Shown one piece after another: positions 8,110 through 15,921 of a stretch of DNA of 42,482 nt (position 1 is the stretch's first letter; each line of letters opens with the position of its first letter). The stretch covers positions 1 through 42,482 of the forward strand of contig CAYSPJ010000037.1 in the NCBI GenBank assembly GCA_964432875.1. Reading direction: 5' to 3'. Source of the stretch: JACJYE01 sp964432875. GTDB taxonomy: Bacteria > Bacteroidota > Bacteroidia > Chitinophagales > Saprospiraceae. The position numbers were made by a program, and so were the translations under genes. The notes beneath the pieces are model-generated. The model was not told the DNA's origin, did no database searches, and saw nothing but the letters and a program-made list of their open reading frames with translations.

Positions 8110-9069
8110 ATGAGAAGGCTTTTTGCATATTTAGGAGTAGGGGTTGCCCTGATGCTTGCACCGGCTTGCCACGAAGATATTGACCTCTTCGAGCCAGCCT
8201 CCCTGGCATCGGGCGACATCATGCGCTTCTTCACTCAGGTGCAAACGCCGCCGATGGTTTTCCATTGGGATGCAGCGGAGGAGCAGGCTCTCATCTTGCC
8301 AGATAAGAGCCGGGTAATCATCCCCGCCGATGCTTTTGTTGATATGGACGGAGCTTATGTTACGGGCACGCTAGAGGCGAGCATCGTCGAGCTGCGGGAT
8401 AAAGGCAGCCTGATCCGCAGTAATATCGGGACGGCGGCTGGCAACCTGCTCCTGGAATCGGCAGGGGTATTGCACCTGGATATCCGGCATCAAGGGCGCT
8501 CCTTGCGCCTTGCGCCGGGGCAAAGCCTCCAGATACAGTTGGTTGTTAAAGCATACCACCCTCAATTGCAGCTCTTTACCGCTGAGCCAGGCGAAAGCGG
8601 CAGGCTCGAGTGGGCGGAAGCAGGCTTTGGTGGAGAAGGCCCTCTCCAAGCGGTACAGGTTTTTGATGCGGAAACGAATAAATGGCTGCCGGCTGTCGAG
8701 TTTGCCACGGCCCGATTGGGCTGGTTGCAGTGCGCCCGTTATGCTGATAGCAGTATTACCGGAAAAGCCGCGATCACTTGCCTGAAACTGCCCCTCGGTT
8801 TTTCTCCAGACAATACCGTCGTGTTTTTGGCGATGCAAAACATGGACATGGTGGTGCCTTTTCTCGACTTTGCAGAAGCGCTGCCTAAAGTGAGCCGGCA
8901 AAATCTGCCTACGGGGTATAAAGCAGAGTTTATCGTCGTGGCCGAAGGAGAGGAAGGAAATTATTACTTCGCCAGGCAGCCAATTATCATTACAGAGCAT
9001 CTATCTATAGAGGTAGTGCCACAAAAAATGGCCCTGCCGGAAATTATAGCTGCCCTCGATGGCTTGTAA
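8110..9069 (+). CDS. putative lipoprotein, ZU5-like N-terminal domain
   Basis: 319 residues. The N-terminus MRRLFAYLGVGVALMLAPAC is a signal peptide ending in a Cys that could be lipidated, although LAPAC is an imperfect lipobox. Residues about 45-145 include IIPADAFVDMDGAYVTG and EASIVELRDKGSLIRSN, a pattern seen in Bacteroidota surface proteins whose beta-sandwich resembles ZU5 domains. The remainder is beta-rich and not recognised. It stands alone between the divergent minus-strand operon and convergent purD, with a terminator just downstream. Probably anchored in a membrane; role unknown. Confidence 0.7.
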   Translation: MRRLFAYLGVGVALMLAPACHEDIDLFEPASLASGDIMRFFTQVQTPPMVFHWDAAEEQALILPDKSRVIIPADAFVDMDGAYVTGTLEASIVELRDKGSLIRSNIGTAAGNLLLESAGVLHLDIRHQGRSLRLAPGQSLQIQLVVKAYHPQLQLFTAEPGESGRLEWAEAGFGGEGPLQAVQVFDAETNKWLPAVEFATARLGWLQCARYADSSITGKAAITCLKLPLGFSPDNTVVFLAMQNMDMVVPFLDFAEALPKVSRQNLPTGYKAEFIVVAEGEEGNYYFARQPIIITEHLSIEVVPQKMALPEIIAALDGL

Positions 9070-9118
9070 GGGGGGCTACCAATGTAGAACACCACGTTTT
9101 CCTTCAAATATATTTCTT

Positions 9119-9157
9119 AACCGCCAGCGCTGAAAAGGAGTTGGCGGTTCTTTTTTT
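9119..9157 (+). terminator. intrinsic terminator between the lipoprotein gene and purD
   Basis: The arms AACCGCCA (9119-9126) and TGGCGGTT (9142-9149) form an 8-bp stem with a 15-nt loop, followed by C and a T7 run at 9151-9157. The T-run ends on the purD stop codon, so the terminator for the plus-strand gene overlaps the 3' end of the convergent gene. Confidence 0.75.
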
Positions 9158-10430
9158 ACAGGAGGTCCTTCCCAATATCTCGTCTGAAATATTTTCCTTC
9201 AAATTGGATGAGTTCTGCATTCTTTAACGAATAGGCGACGGCATCCTGGATATCTTCACCATAAGAAGTAAGAGCAATAACCCGGCCACCGGCCGTTTCG
9301 ACCGCATTGCCATCGCCCAGGCTAGTGCCGGCGTGGAAGGCCAGGCTGCCTTCTACCAGCTCCAGCCCGCTGATGGGCTTACCCTTCTCATAAGCCTCCG
9401 GGTAGCCGCCGGAAACCAGCATGACAGTAGCGGCGGCGCGCGGGTCGGCTTGGGCTTCGATACTACCCAGCTTGCCATCGCCCAGGGCGACCATCATTTC
9501 TAGGAGGTCGTTGTCGAGGCGTGGCAAGACGACCTCGGTCTCCGGGTCGCCCATCCGGCAGTTATACTCGATGACGTAGGGCGTGTTGCCTACCTTGATC
9601 AAACCGAAAAAGAGGAAGCCGTGATAGGGGGCCCCGATTTCTTCCAGGCCGGTGAGCGTGGGGCTGATAATCCAATTTTTGACCTTGGCCATGAGGTTTT
9701 CATCTACAAAAGGTACTGGTGATACAGCACCCATGCCTCCCGTGTTGAGGCCGGTATCGCCTTCGCCGATGCGTTTGTAATCTTTGGCGATAGGCAAGAG
9801 CTGGTATTGCTTGCCGTTGGTGATGATGAAGACAGAAAATTCGATGCCATCGAGGAACTCTTCAACTACGACTTGGGAGCTGGCCTTTCCGAACTTGCCG
9901 CCGAGCATGGCGCGGAATTCGCGTTGTGCTTCGTCTATCGACTGGCAGATGAGCACGCCCTTGCCGGCTGCCAGGCCATCCGCTTTCAAGACGATAGGCA
10001 GCTTTTGGTTGGCAATATACTCCAGGCCCTGTTCCATGGTATCGCTATTGAAAGCAGCATAAGCAGCCGTGGGGATATCGCGCTCCAGCATAAACTGTTT
10101 GGCGAAAGCCTTGCTGCCCTCTAGCTTGGCGCCTCGCTTGGAGGGCCCGATGATGCGGATGTGCTCCAAATCCTTGCGGGCTTTGAAATAATCGTAAATG
10201 CCGTTGACCAACGGCTCTTCTGGCCCAACCACCACCATATCGATGGCTTCTTGTAAGGCGAGTTTGGCTACAGCCTCGAAGTTATTAGGGTCGAGCAATA
10301 CGTTTTTGCCCAAGCTGGCCGTGCCGGCATTGCCCGGGGCGATCAACAGGCGCTCGCAGAGCGGGCTCTGTTTTATTTTCCAGGCAAAAGCATGTTCGCG
10401 GCCGCCGCTGCCAAGCAAGAGAATCTTCAT
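9156..10430 (-). CDS. purD: phosphoribosylamine-glycine ligase (GAR synthetase)
   Basis: A 424-residue, full-length PurD. It catalyses ATP-dependent joining of 5-phosphoribosylamine and glycine, the second step of de novo purine synthesis in the cytosol. The N-domain starts MKILLLGSGGREHAFAWK. The ATP-grasp region has PIVLKADGLAAGKGVL (about 145-160), the NTGGMGAVSPVPF loop, and the metal-binding YNCRMGDPETEVVLPR. The C-terminal domain includes the VSGGYPEAYEKG strand-turn. The start is unambiguous because the glycine-rich N-terminal motif begins at residue 6. It is a single-gene unit; a CATCTTTG element at 10450-10457 (minus strand) could be its -7 box. Confidence 0.97.
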   Translation of the reverse strand: MKILLLGSGGREHAFAWKIKQSPLCERLLIAPGNAGTASLGKNVLLDPNNFEAVAKLALQEAIDMVVVGPEEPLVNGIYDYFKARKDLEHIRIIGPSKRGAKLEGSKAFAKQFMLERDIPTAAYAAFNSDTMEQGLEYIANQKLPIVLKADGLAAGKGVLICQSIDEAQREFRAMLGGKFGKASSQVVVEEFLDGIEFSVFIITNGKQYQLLPIAKDYKRIGEGDTGLNTGGMGAVSPVPFVDENLMAKVKNWIISPTLTGLEEIGAPYHGFLFFGLIKVGNTPYVIEYNCRMGDPETEVVLPRLDNDLLEMMVALGDGKLGSIEAQADPRAAATVMLVSGGYPEAYEKGKPISGLELVEGSLAFHAGTSLGDGNAVETAGGRVIALTSYGEDIQDAVAYSLKNAELIQFEGKYFRRDIGKDLL

Positions 10431-10626
10431 GTCCAGATAGCTTTTGCTGCAAAGATGGTAAAAAAGCTGGAAAATGGCCGCTTTTCAGGAATATAGGGAT
10501 GCCCTGGAAATAAATATCGCTTGCTTTTGTAACATTCTCCCTGTCTAAAGCGTCAACCTTTTATGCAAAATAACTGCCAGATGGCTGTACTGTTTAGAAT
10601 CGTTAATACCTAAAAACCCTTCAACC

Positions 10627-12657
10627 ATGCGTTTTGCTCTTTTAATCGCTCTTGCTTCATGCTTTAGCCTGCTGCTACCTGCGCAGGATTACCAAACCAT
10701 TCAGGGGAAAATCATCGATGCGGCTACTGGCAAGCCCTTGGCCTTCGCACACGTGGGCATACCCGAGCGCGGTATTGGCGCGATGAGCGGCCAGGATGGC
10801 AGCTTTACCCTGAAAATAGCCGAGCGCTATGCTGGGGCTTCACTTGCCGCTTCCTTTATTGGCTACTCGACTTATGAGAAGCCACTGGCAGCCGTGGAAA
10901 GCCCGCTGTTGATCAAGTTGAAGCCCTCGCCCATCAATTTGCAAGAGGTTGTCGTGATGGAAGAATCAGCCCTGGAGAATATCATCCGCCGGGCGGTACG
11001 CCGTATCCCCGATAATTACCCCACCCAGCCAGTTTCTATGCTGGGCTTCTACCGGGAATCCCGCACCGACAACCAACAGGAGTACGTTTACCTGGCCGAA
11101 GGGGTGCTGGACGTCTATAAAACCAGCTATAAGAACAGCGATGAAGGCCAGGTGGGCCTGGTACAGGGGCGCAAAATGGAACTGGCCCCTGAAGAGGAGG
11201 TGAGTAAAAAGGCCAATTTCTCTTCCGGGCATCTGGCTGCACACCGGTTTGACTTTGTGAAGTATCGTGAAGACTTCATCAATGAAAAATATTTCCCCGA
11301 CTATCACTATTGGCTGGAGGGCATCACGGCTTATGATAACCGCCCGGCTTACGTCATCGCCTTTGACCAGGCGGAAGGCGCCAGTGGGCGCATGAAAGGT
11401 AAGGTTTTTATCGATACGCTTTCTTATGCCTTCATCCGCGCCGAGTTTGAAATCCGGCCCGAAGCCTTGCGCCGCCAAAACGCCTACCCCTTGTACTCCG
11501 GCAGTTGGAAGGGCAACCGCTACGTCGTCAACTACCGTAAATCCGGGGAGAAATGGCATTTCAGTGATGCTTTCCGCGAGGGGACTTATCGTGATGGAGG
11601 CCTGTACAGCAATGAAATCCTGATTACAGAAATAAAGCCGGGGAGAGGGAAGCAGGTGCCTTATCTGGAGCGCCTTGGCCGGGAGCAAAAATTCCTTGAG
11701 CTGGCCAGCTCGTATGATCCGGATTTCTGGAAACAATACAATACCGCGCCCATCAATGAAAAGCTGGAGCGCAGTGTGCAGCAAATCAAAAACGAGGAAA
11801 AGGCAGCTACGGTTTTTGACAGCGCTTTTGTGGCACAGCGCCAACTGGAGCGAGACTCTATCCAGCGCCTGGAAAACCCGCTCAAGCCCATCGAAGCAGC
11901 TGATGGCGCCGGAATCGACCTGCCTCGCCGACCGGGCTCAGTAACGGGAGCGCCGCAAAAAAAAGCCTTCCGCTGGCAGTTGCAGCAGTCGCTGGGCCTG
12001 GGTGCAAGCATGCTGTCTACCGAAGCAGCTAGCTTTGGCCTGGCTTATTTGGAAAATGCCGATGGCGCAGCTATCCTCGCCCTGGCAGGCGAGATGCCGG
12101 ATAATTCCTTTGAACCCCTGGCGCATATTGGCCTGCGCCTGTTGTTTCACCCTAACTTCTACGTTCAATACAGCCACCAGCGCGGCTTGTGGCAAAACAT
12201 CTATCGCGAGCAGGCAATAGGGCTGGGTACCCAGCTCAACCTCTCCCGGCAGCGCCCCTTCTTTGTCCGGGCATCAGCTCAATACGGCCGTCTGCGCCAC
12301 GCCAGCCTTATCGGTACAGCCGACAATGATTATGGGAAGTTCAAGGCAGGTTCCAAGAAGTTTAACTCTAATCGGGTGAATATGTACTACGGCAGCCAAG
12401 TGCGCAATCTCAACCTCGGCTTGGAGCTGGCGCTGGAGCTGCACCCCGGCCTGGAGCTATTCGCCCGGGGCGAATATCGACTGGGGCTGAGTAGCCAACA
12501 ACACCTGTACCTGAAAGAGAAGCAACTGCTCTTTCCGGAAAAGGCGCGCGTGCCGCTCAATAATCGAACCCTGGCAGAGCGCGATGGGCAGGCTTTTGAA
12601 GGCCCTACTGCCGAAGGTTTGCCGCTACTGTTTTCTCTGGGGGTGGTTTTTAAATAA
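10627..12657 (+). CDS. carboxypeptidase-regulatory-like domain outer-membrane protein
   Basis: 676 residues. A signal peptide (cleavage after LLLPAQ, about residue 19) is followed by a CarboxypepD_reg-like beta-sandwich (about 22-110) with IQGKIIDAATGKPLAFAHVGI and a GYSTYEKPL turn, ending in LQEVVVMEE, a motif like those leading into TonB-dependent receptor plugs. No plug domain follows. The central region (SALENIIRRAVRRIPDNYP, then GFYRESR) matches a common family of Bacteroidota carboxypeptidase-like regulatory proteins. The last 230 residues are aromatic and strand-rich and could form outer-membrane strands. Envelope location is likely; the specific role is unknown. No operon partner is evident. 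Confidence 0.8.
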   Translation: MRFALLIALASCFSLLLPAQDYQTIQGKIIDAATGKPLAFAHVGIPERGIGAMSGQDGSFTLKIAERYAGASLAASFIGYSTYEKPLAAVESPLLIKLKPSPINLQEVVVMEESALENIIRRAVRRIPDNYPTQPVSMLGFYRESRTDNQQEYVYLAEGVLDVYKTSYKNSDEGQVGLVQGRKMELAPEEEVSKKANFSSGHLAAHRFDFVKYREDFINEKYFPDYHYWLEGITAYDNRPAYVIAFDQAEGASGRMKGKVFIDTLSYAFIRAEFEIRPEALRRQNAYPLYSGSWKGNRYVVNYRKSGEKWHFSDAFREGTYRDGGLYSNEILITEIKPGRGKQVPYLERLGREQKFLELASSYDPDFWKQYNTAPINEKLERSVQQIKNEEKAATVFDSAFVAQRQLERDSIQRLENPLKPIEAADGAGIDLPRRPGSVTGAPQKKAFRWQLQQSLGLGASMLSTEAASFGLAYLENADGAAILALAGEMPDNSFEPLAHIGLRLLFHPNFYVQYSHQRGLWQNIYREQAIGLGTQLNLSRQRPFFVRASAQYGRLRHASLIGTADNDYGKFKAGSKKFNSNRVNMYYGSQVRNLNLGLELALELHPGLELFARGEYRLGLSSQQHLYLKEKQLLFPEKARVPLNNRTLAERDGQAFEGPTAEGLPLLFSLGVVFK

Positions 12658-12779
12658 TGTCTGTCTTTGTAGTCCGATTCAGCGCAAAGGCTAAAGCCTG
12701 AGCGAGCTTTTAGCGATCAGGCTGGCCAACCAGCTATCGGGAAGCATCATCAGCAATATATAGTACCAGAAAAAAGCAC

Positions 12780-12787
12780 TATTTTTG
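12780..12787 (+). promoter_or_regulatory. candidate -7 box upstream of rsmG
   Basis: TATTTTTG matches the Bacteroidota -7 consensus TAnnTTTG and lies 34 bp before the rsmG ATG. No TTG -33 box is found at the expected spacing, so this is a weak call. Confidence 0.3.
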
Positions 12788-12821
12788 CCAGCCCGATACA
12801 CGGCAAATAAAAAAGGCCCAG

Positions 12822-13448
12822 ATGGATATTATACTGAAGTACTTCCCGCAGCTTGACGAGCGGCAAAAAGAGCAACTTGCTCAATTGGGGCCGCTGTATC
12901 GGGAGTGGAATGAAAAAATCAATGTCGTCTCCCGCAAGGACATGGACAACCTCTTCGCCCACCACATCCTGCATTCTTTGGCATTGGCTAAGTTCATCCG
13001 TTTCAAACCCGGTGCGGAGCTGCTTGATTTAGGCACTGGAGGCGGCTTCCCGGGTATACCTTTAGCCATCCTCTTTCCACAGGCGGCCTTTACGCTCATC
13101 GATGGTACGCGAAAAAAAATCATGGTCGTGGAAGAAATCAGCCAAGCTATCGGGCTGGAAAATGTGAGGCCCCAGCACGTGCGGGCCGAAGAACTGCGGC
13201 AGCGCTTCGATTTCGTGCTTAGCCGTGCGGTGGCCAGTATCGATAAACTCTTTGCCTGGAGCCTGCCGCTGCTCAAGCAACAACAGCAACATGCCTTGCC
13301 CAATGGCCTGCTTTGCCTGAAAGGCGGTAACATCAAGGCCGAAATAAAAGCCCTGCCCCGCGGCTCCTATTCCGAAACTTGGCCACTGTCAGATGTTTTT
13401 GCAGAAGAATACTATCAGGAGAAATACGCCATTTACGTACAGGGGTAA
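12822..13448 (+). CDS. rsmG: 16S rRNA (guanine-N7)-methyltransferase RsmG (GidB)
   Basis: A 208-residue RsmG that uses S-adenosylmethionine to methylate N7 of G527 in 16S rRNA. It carries the family's SAM-binding core LLDLGTGGGFPGIPLAILFP (about 66-85), the acidic FTLIDGTRKKI strand, and FDFVLSRAVASIDKL. The N-terminal NEKINVVSRKDMDNLFAHHI segment is diagnostic of RsmG. An AAAAAAGG ribosome-binding-like sequence lies 8 nt upstream of the ATG. The protein ends with the usual short strand. It sits alone on the plus strand after the outer-membrane protein gene. Confidence 0.96.
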   Translation: MDIILKYFPQLDERQKEQLAQLGPLYREWNEKINVVSRKDMDNLFAHHILHSLALAKFIRFKPGAELLDLGTGGGFPGIPLAILFPQAAFTLIDGTRKKIMVVEEISQAIGLENVRPQHVRAEELRQRFDFVLSRAVASIDKLFAWSLPLLKQQQQHALPNGLLCLKGGNIKAEIKALPRGSYSETWPLSDVFAEEYYQEKYAIYVQG

Positions 13449-13529
13449 AAATCCCTGATTTCATACCTTTTATGATTCCGTGCTCTTGCTTTTTTGCCTA
13501 AATTGTATAGGCAATTAAAGCATGAGATT

Positions 13530-13967
13530 ATGAAAAAGAACCTTCGAGAAATCCGCATTTTCTACAATCCTGAAATCAGGTCTCACCGCATGGCTGTCGC
13601 TCACGCTCTAAGCTTGGTATCCTACGTGGAAGCCTATGCCTTCGACAAAGCGCCGCTGAATGATACCTGTTGGGAAGAGATCCTCGCGGCATTGGATATT
13701 GACCCCAAGGAGCTGCTCAACAAATCGGATCCCTATTACCAGGCCAACATCAAGGGGCGGGAATTTGACCAGGAGGGCTGGATACACATCTTGCGCCACA
13801 ATCCGAACCTGATCCAATGGCCCATCGCTGTACGGGGCTACAAAGCGGTCATCTGCCACATGCCGACTGATATCCATCAGCTGATGGACACCGAGGAATG
13901 CCAGGAACTGCTTAAAGAAGAGCCCGCTCTAGTCGAATCGCTCTGCCCGGACTGGCCCAATACTTAA
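13530..13967 (+). CDS. ArsC/Spx-fold protein lacking the catalytic cysteine
   Basis: 145 residues when started at the ATG at 13530; an upstream TTG start at 13494 is less likely. The fold is recognised from an ArsC-like opening, IRIFYNPEIRSHRMAVAHAL, where true arsenate reductases read NPxCSKSR. The equivalent of the C-terminal ArsC block is HNPNLIQWPIAVRGYKAVIC, where enzymes have RPI. The catalytic Cys is Ile and the RPI Arg is Trp, so thiol-based arsenate reduction is not expected. A non-catalytic binding or Spx-like regulatory role is possible but unproven. It lies 80 bp after rsmG and before the DUF3127 gene, which has its own promoter. Confidence 0.75.
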   Translation: MKKNLREIRIFYNPEIRSHRMAVAHALSLVSYVEAYAFDKAPLNDTCWEEILAALDIDPKELLNKSDPYYQANIKGREFDQEGWIHILRHNPNLIQWPIAVRGYKAVICHMPTDIHQLMDTEECQELLKEEPALVESLCPDWPNT

Positions 13968-14032
13968 TGTGTTGAAAAGCGGTTTGCCGGTGGCGGTCAG
14001 CGGAAATTGAAGGGAATTATTGTGCCCATATT

Positions 14033-14062
14033 TTGAGGGGAGTCAGTTTTTTTATACTTTTG
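14033..14062 (+). promoter_or_regulatory. consensus Bacteroidota promoter for the DUF3127 gene
   Basis: TTG at 14033-14035, a 19-bp spacer, then TACTTTTG at 14055-14062. This fits the sigma-ABfr-type consensus TTG-N19-TAnnTTTG. It predicts transcription starting near 14069 and a leader of about 30 nt before the ATG at 14099. The same -7 octamer and spacing recur at 40404-40433. Confidence 0.65.
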
Positions 14063-14098
14063 AAGCCCGTTGATATTAAAAACTAAAACACAAGCCTT

Positions 14099-14494
14099 AT
14101 GTCTTTTGAAGTAGAAGGAAAGCTGATTAAAAAATACGAGACCGAAAACAAGACCGGCACCTTTCAAGCCCGGGAGTTTGTCATTGAGGTCAACAGCGGC
14201 AACTACCCGCAATTCGTCAAATTCCAACTGGTCCAAGACCGCTGCCCCCTGCTCGACCCCTACGAAGAGGGCGAGTATATCAAGGTCCACTTTGACCTGC
14301 GCGGCCGCGAATGGCAGGGCAAATATTTTACCAACCTGAACGCCTGGCGCCTGGAGAAGGCAGTGGCGCAACAACCAGCGGCTCCGCCTCCGGCAGACCA
14401 TAGCGGCTTCCCCTCCGCGGAAGACGAACCGCTAGCTAGCAGCAGTAATGCTGCTACTCCCGCGACAGAAGGTGATGATGACCTCCCGTTCTAG
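14099..14494 (+). CDS. DUF3127 family OB-fold protein
   Basis: 131 residues. The first 90 match DUF3127, a family largely restricted to Bacteroidota: MSFEVEGKLIKKYET, then TFQAREFVIEV, YPQFVKFQLVQDRC and VHFDLRGREWQGKYFTNLNAW. The strand order and the RGREW-KYFTNLNAWR segment resemble an SSB-type OB-fold, so nucleic-acid binding is plausible but not shown. The C-terminal 40 residues are a low-complexity Pro/Ala/Ser tail ending in an acidic DDLPF, reminiscent of the SSB acidic tip used for protein-protein contacts. It is transcribed from a consensus promoter at 14033-14062, and a small secreted-protein gene follows after 13 bp. Confidence 0.9.
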   Translation: MSFEVEGKLIKKYETENKTGTFQAREFVIEVNSGNYPQFVKFQLVQDRCPLLDPYEEGEYIKVHFDLRGREWQGKYFTNLNAWRLEKAVAQQPAAPPPADHSGFPSAEDEPLASSSNAATPATEGDDDLPF

Positions 14495-14507
14495 GAAAGC
14501 CTCCCTA

Positions 14508-15056
14508 ATGCGGCAAATTTTACTTACCTGGCTTGTAATGATGCCAGCGCTCACTGGTTTGTACAGCCAGCATATAACTGGCCTGGGCACTCGCTGGAGC
14601 GATAGCTTTGCGGAGTGGGTCATTTACACGGATATCGAGGGCGAAGAGGGCGAACTGCGCCAAAAATGGCAAATGCAGGATGATTGGACGGACTGGCAGT
14701 ATCAGTTGGGCAATGCAGCGGGCAACATCCGCCTGAAATGGAAGGATAACCCCAACGAATGGGAGGCCCGTGGCGGTCATAATATTGCCACCGCCCGCAC
14801 CGTCTGGAACAATAACTTCCGTGAGTGGCGTATTACCGATGGTAGCTATAGCTTTACGCTGGTATGCCGCTACGGCAACGTCTGGGACGAATGGAACCTG
14901 CGCGCTGCTTCTGGCGGCGATTTCCAAATGTACACTCAGTGGCAAGGTGATCCTCGCGATTGGGGCGTCGTAGATGAGCTGCCCGCAGGCGTGAGCCTGC
15001 CTGCCCGCCTGCTCATGGCTTTTATTGTAGTGTTTCATAGTTCACCTAGAGAGTAG
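14508..15056 (+). CDS. small secreted Trp-repeat protein (six W-x(4-8)-EW/DW units)
   Basis: 182 residues from the ATG at 14508, which starts a signal peptide MRQILLTWLVMMPALTGLYS. The mature part consists of six repeats of about 22-24 residues. Each has an aromatic residue followed by a polar turn and an acidic-Trp pair: RWSDSFAEW, WQMQDDWTDW, WKDNPNEW, WNNNFREW, YGNVWDEW and WQGDPRDW. The intervening segments look like beta-strands, so a beta-hairpin or propeller-like stack with exposed tryptophans is plausible. A short hydrophobic segment (LPARLLMAFIVVFH) ends the protein. I do not recognise the family. It lies 13 bp after the DUF3127 gene and is probably co-transcribed with it. Confidence 0.7.
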   Translation: MRQILLTWLVMMPALTGLYSQHITGLGTRWSDSFAEWVIYTDIEGEEGELRQKWQMQDDWTDWQYQLGNAAGNIRLKWKDNPNEWEARGGHNIATARTVWNNNFREWRITDGSYSFTLVCRYGNVWDEWNLRAASGGDFQMYTQWQGDPRDWGVVDELPAGVSLPARLLMAFIVVFHSSPRE

Positions 15057-15095
15057 CGTAAGGGCAGCTCGAATACCTGGTGCGCGAGCGAGGCG

Positions 15096-15842
15096 CTAGA
15101 GATAAATCATCTTCCTGCTCATGCCCCCATCGATCACGAAGTCTTGCCCGGTGATGAAGCTTGCTTTGTCCGAAAGCAGATATGCAACCATAGCTGCGAT
15201 GTCTTCGGGCTGCCCGATGCGGCCAACGGGATGCTGGGCGTGCTCCTCCGGTGGCCAGTCGATTTGCTGCCGCCTACTTGCCTTTTGGTGGCCCGTCACA
15301 TCAATCCAACCAGGGCTGATGCTATTTACACGTATCGTGGGCCCCAAGCTGATGGCCAGGGCATGGGTCAGGGCCAGTAGGCCACCTTTGGAGGCAGTGT
15401 AGGCCTCGGTATCTCGCTCTGACATATAAGCTCGCGTGGAGCAGATATTGACGATGGCACCTTGGGTTTGGCGCAGCTGCTCTGCACCATACTTAGCGCA
15501 AAGGAAAGCACCCGTCAGATTGGTGCCGATGACGCGGTTCCACTCCCCCAGCGTCAATTCCGCGATGGGCTTATTGATGCCCAAACCGGCGTTGTTGACC
15601 AGCCCTTTAATGCTCCCCCAGCGGGAAGCGATAGTGGCAATGGCTTCCTGTACGCTCGCTTCTTTGGAGACATCGCAAGGCAGGAAGGCTAGGCCGGGCA
15701 TTTCCTCTACCGCTTCCAGTCCCGCCTCCTGATCCAGGTCGAGGATAACCGGCAGCCAGCCAGCTTGTTGCAAACCGTGGGCGCAGGCTTTGCCAATTCC
15801 TTGAGCACCGCCAGTTATGACGGCTATGGGTTGCTGCTGCAT
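15096..15842 (-). CDS. SDR family NAD(P)-dependent oxidoreductase
   Basis: A 248-residue classical short-chain dehydrogenase. The cofactor motif is ITGGAQGIGKACAHG, with an acidic residue after strand 2 (VILDLDQ) that favours NAD(H). NNAGLG and the catalytic Ser of NICSTRAYMS precede the YxxxK motif AYTASKGG. The SPGWIDVTG and FITGQDFVIDGGMSRK segments close the protein, as in glucose/sugar dehydrogenase-like SDRs. It lies 79 bp downstream of the AraC regulator on the same strand and next to the SusCD locus, so oxidation of a released sugar or derivative is the likely role. The exact substrate cannot be read from sequence. Confidence 0.9.
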   Translation of the reverse strand: MQQQPIAVITGGAQGIGKACAHGLQQAGWLPVILDLDQEAGLEAVEEMPGLAFLPCDVSKEASVQEAIATIASRWGSIKGLVNNAGLGINKPIAELTLGEWNRVIGTNLTGAFLCAKYGAEQLRQTQGAIVNICSTRAYMSERDTEAYTASKGGLLALTHALAISLGPTIRVNSISPGWIDVTGHQKASRRQQIDWPPEEHAQHPVGRIGQPEDIAAMVAYLLSDKASFITGQDFVIDGGMSRKMIYL

Positions 15843-15921
15843 CGTTTTCTACGATTTTAGTTGTGTTATTCAATAAGGTATTGCGCTGCGGGCCGCACCA
15901 GGAATCTTGGTGTGGCGGCAG

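Noticed and set aside
12680..12725. AGCCTGA/TCAGGCT inverted repeat between the outer-membrane protein gene and rsmG
   Set aside because: Stem of 7 bp with a long loop and no T-run; competing pairings exist, so not called a terminator.
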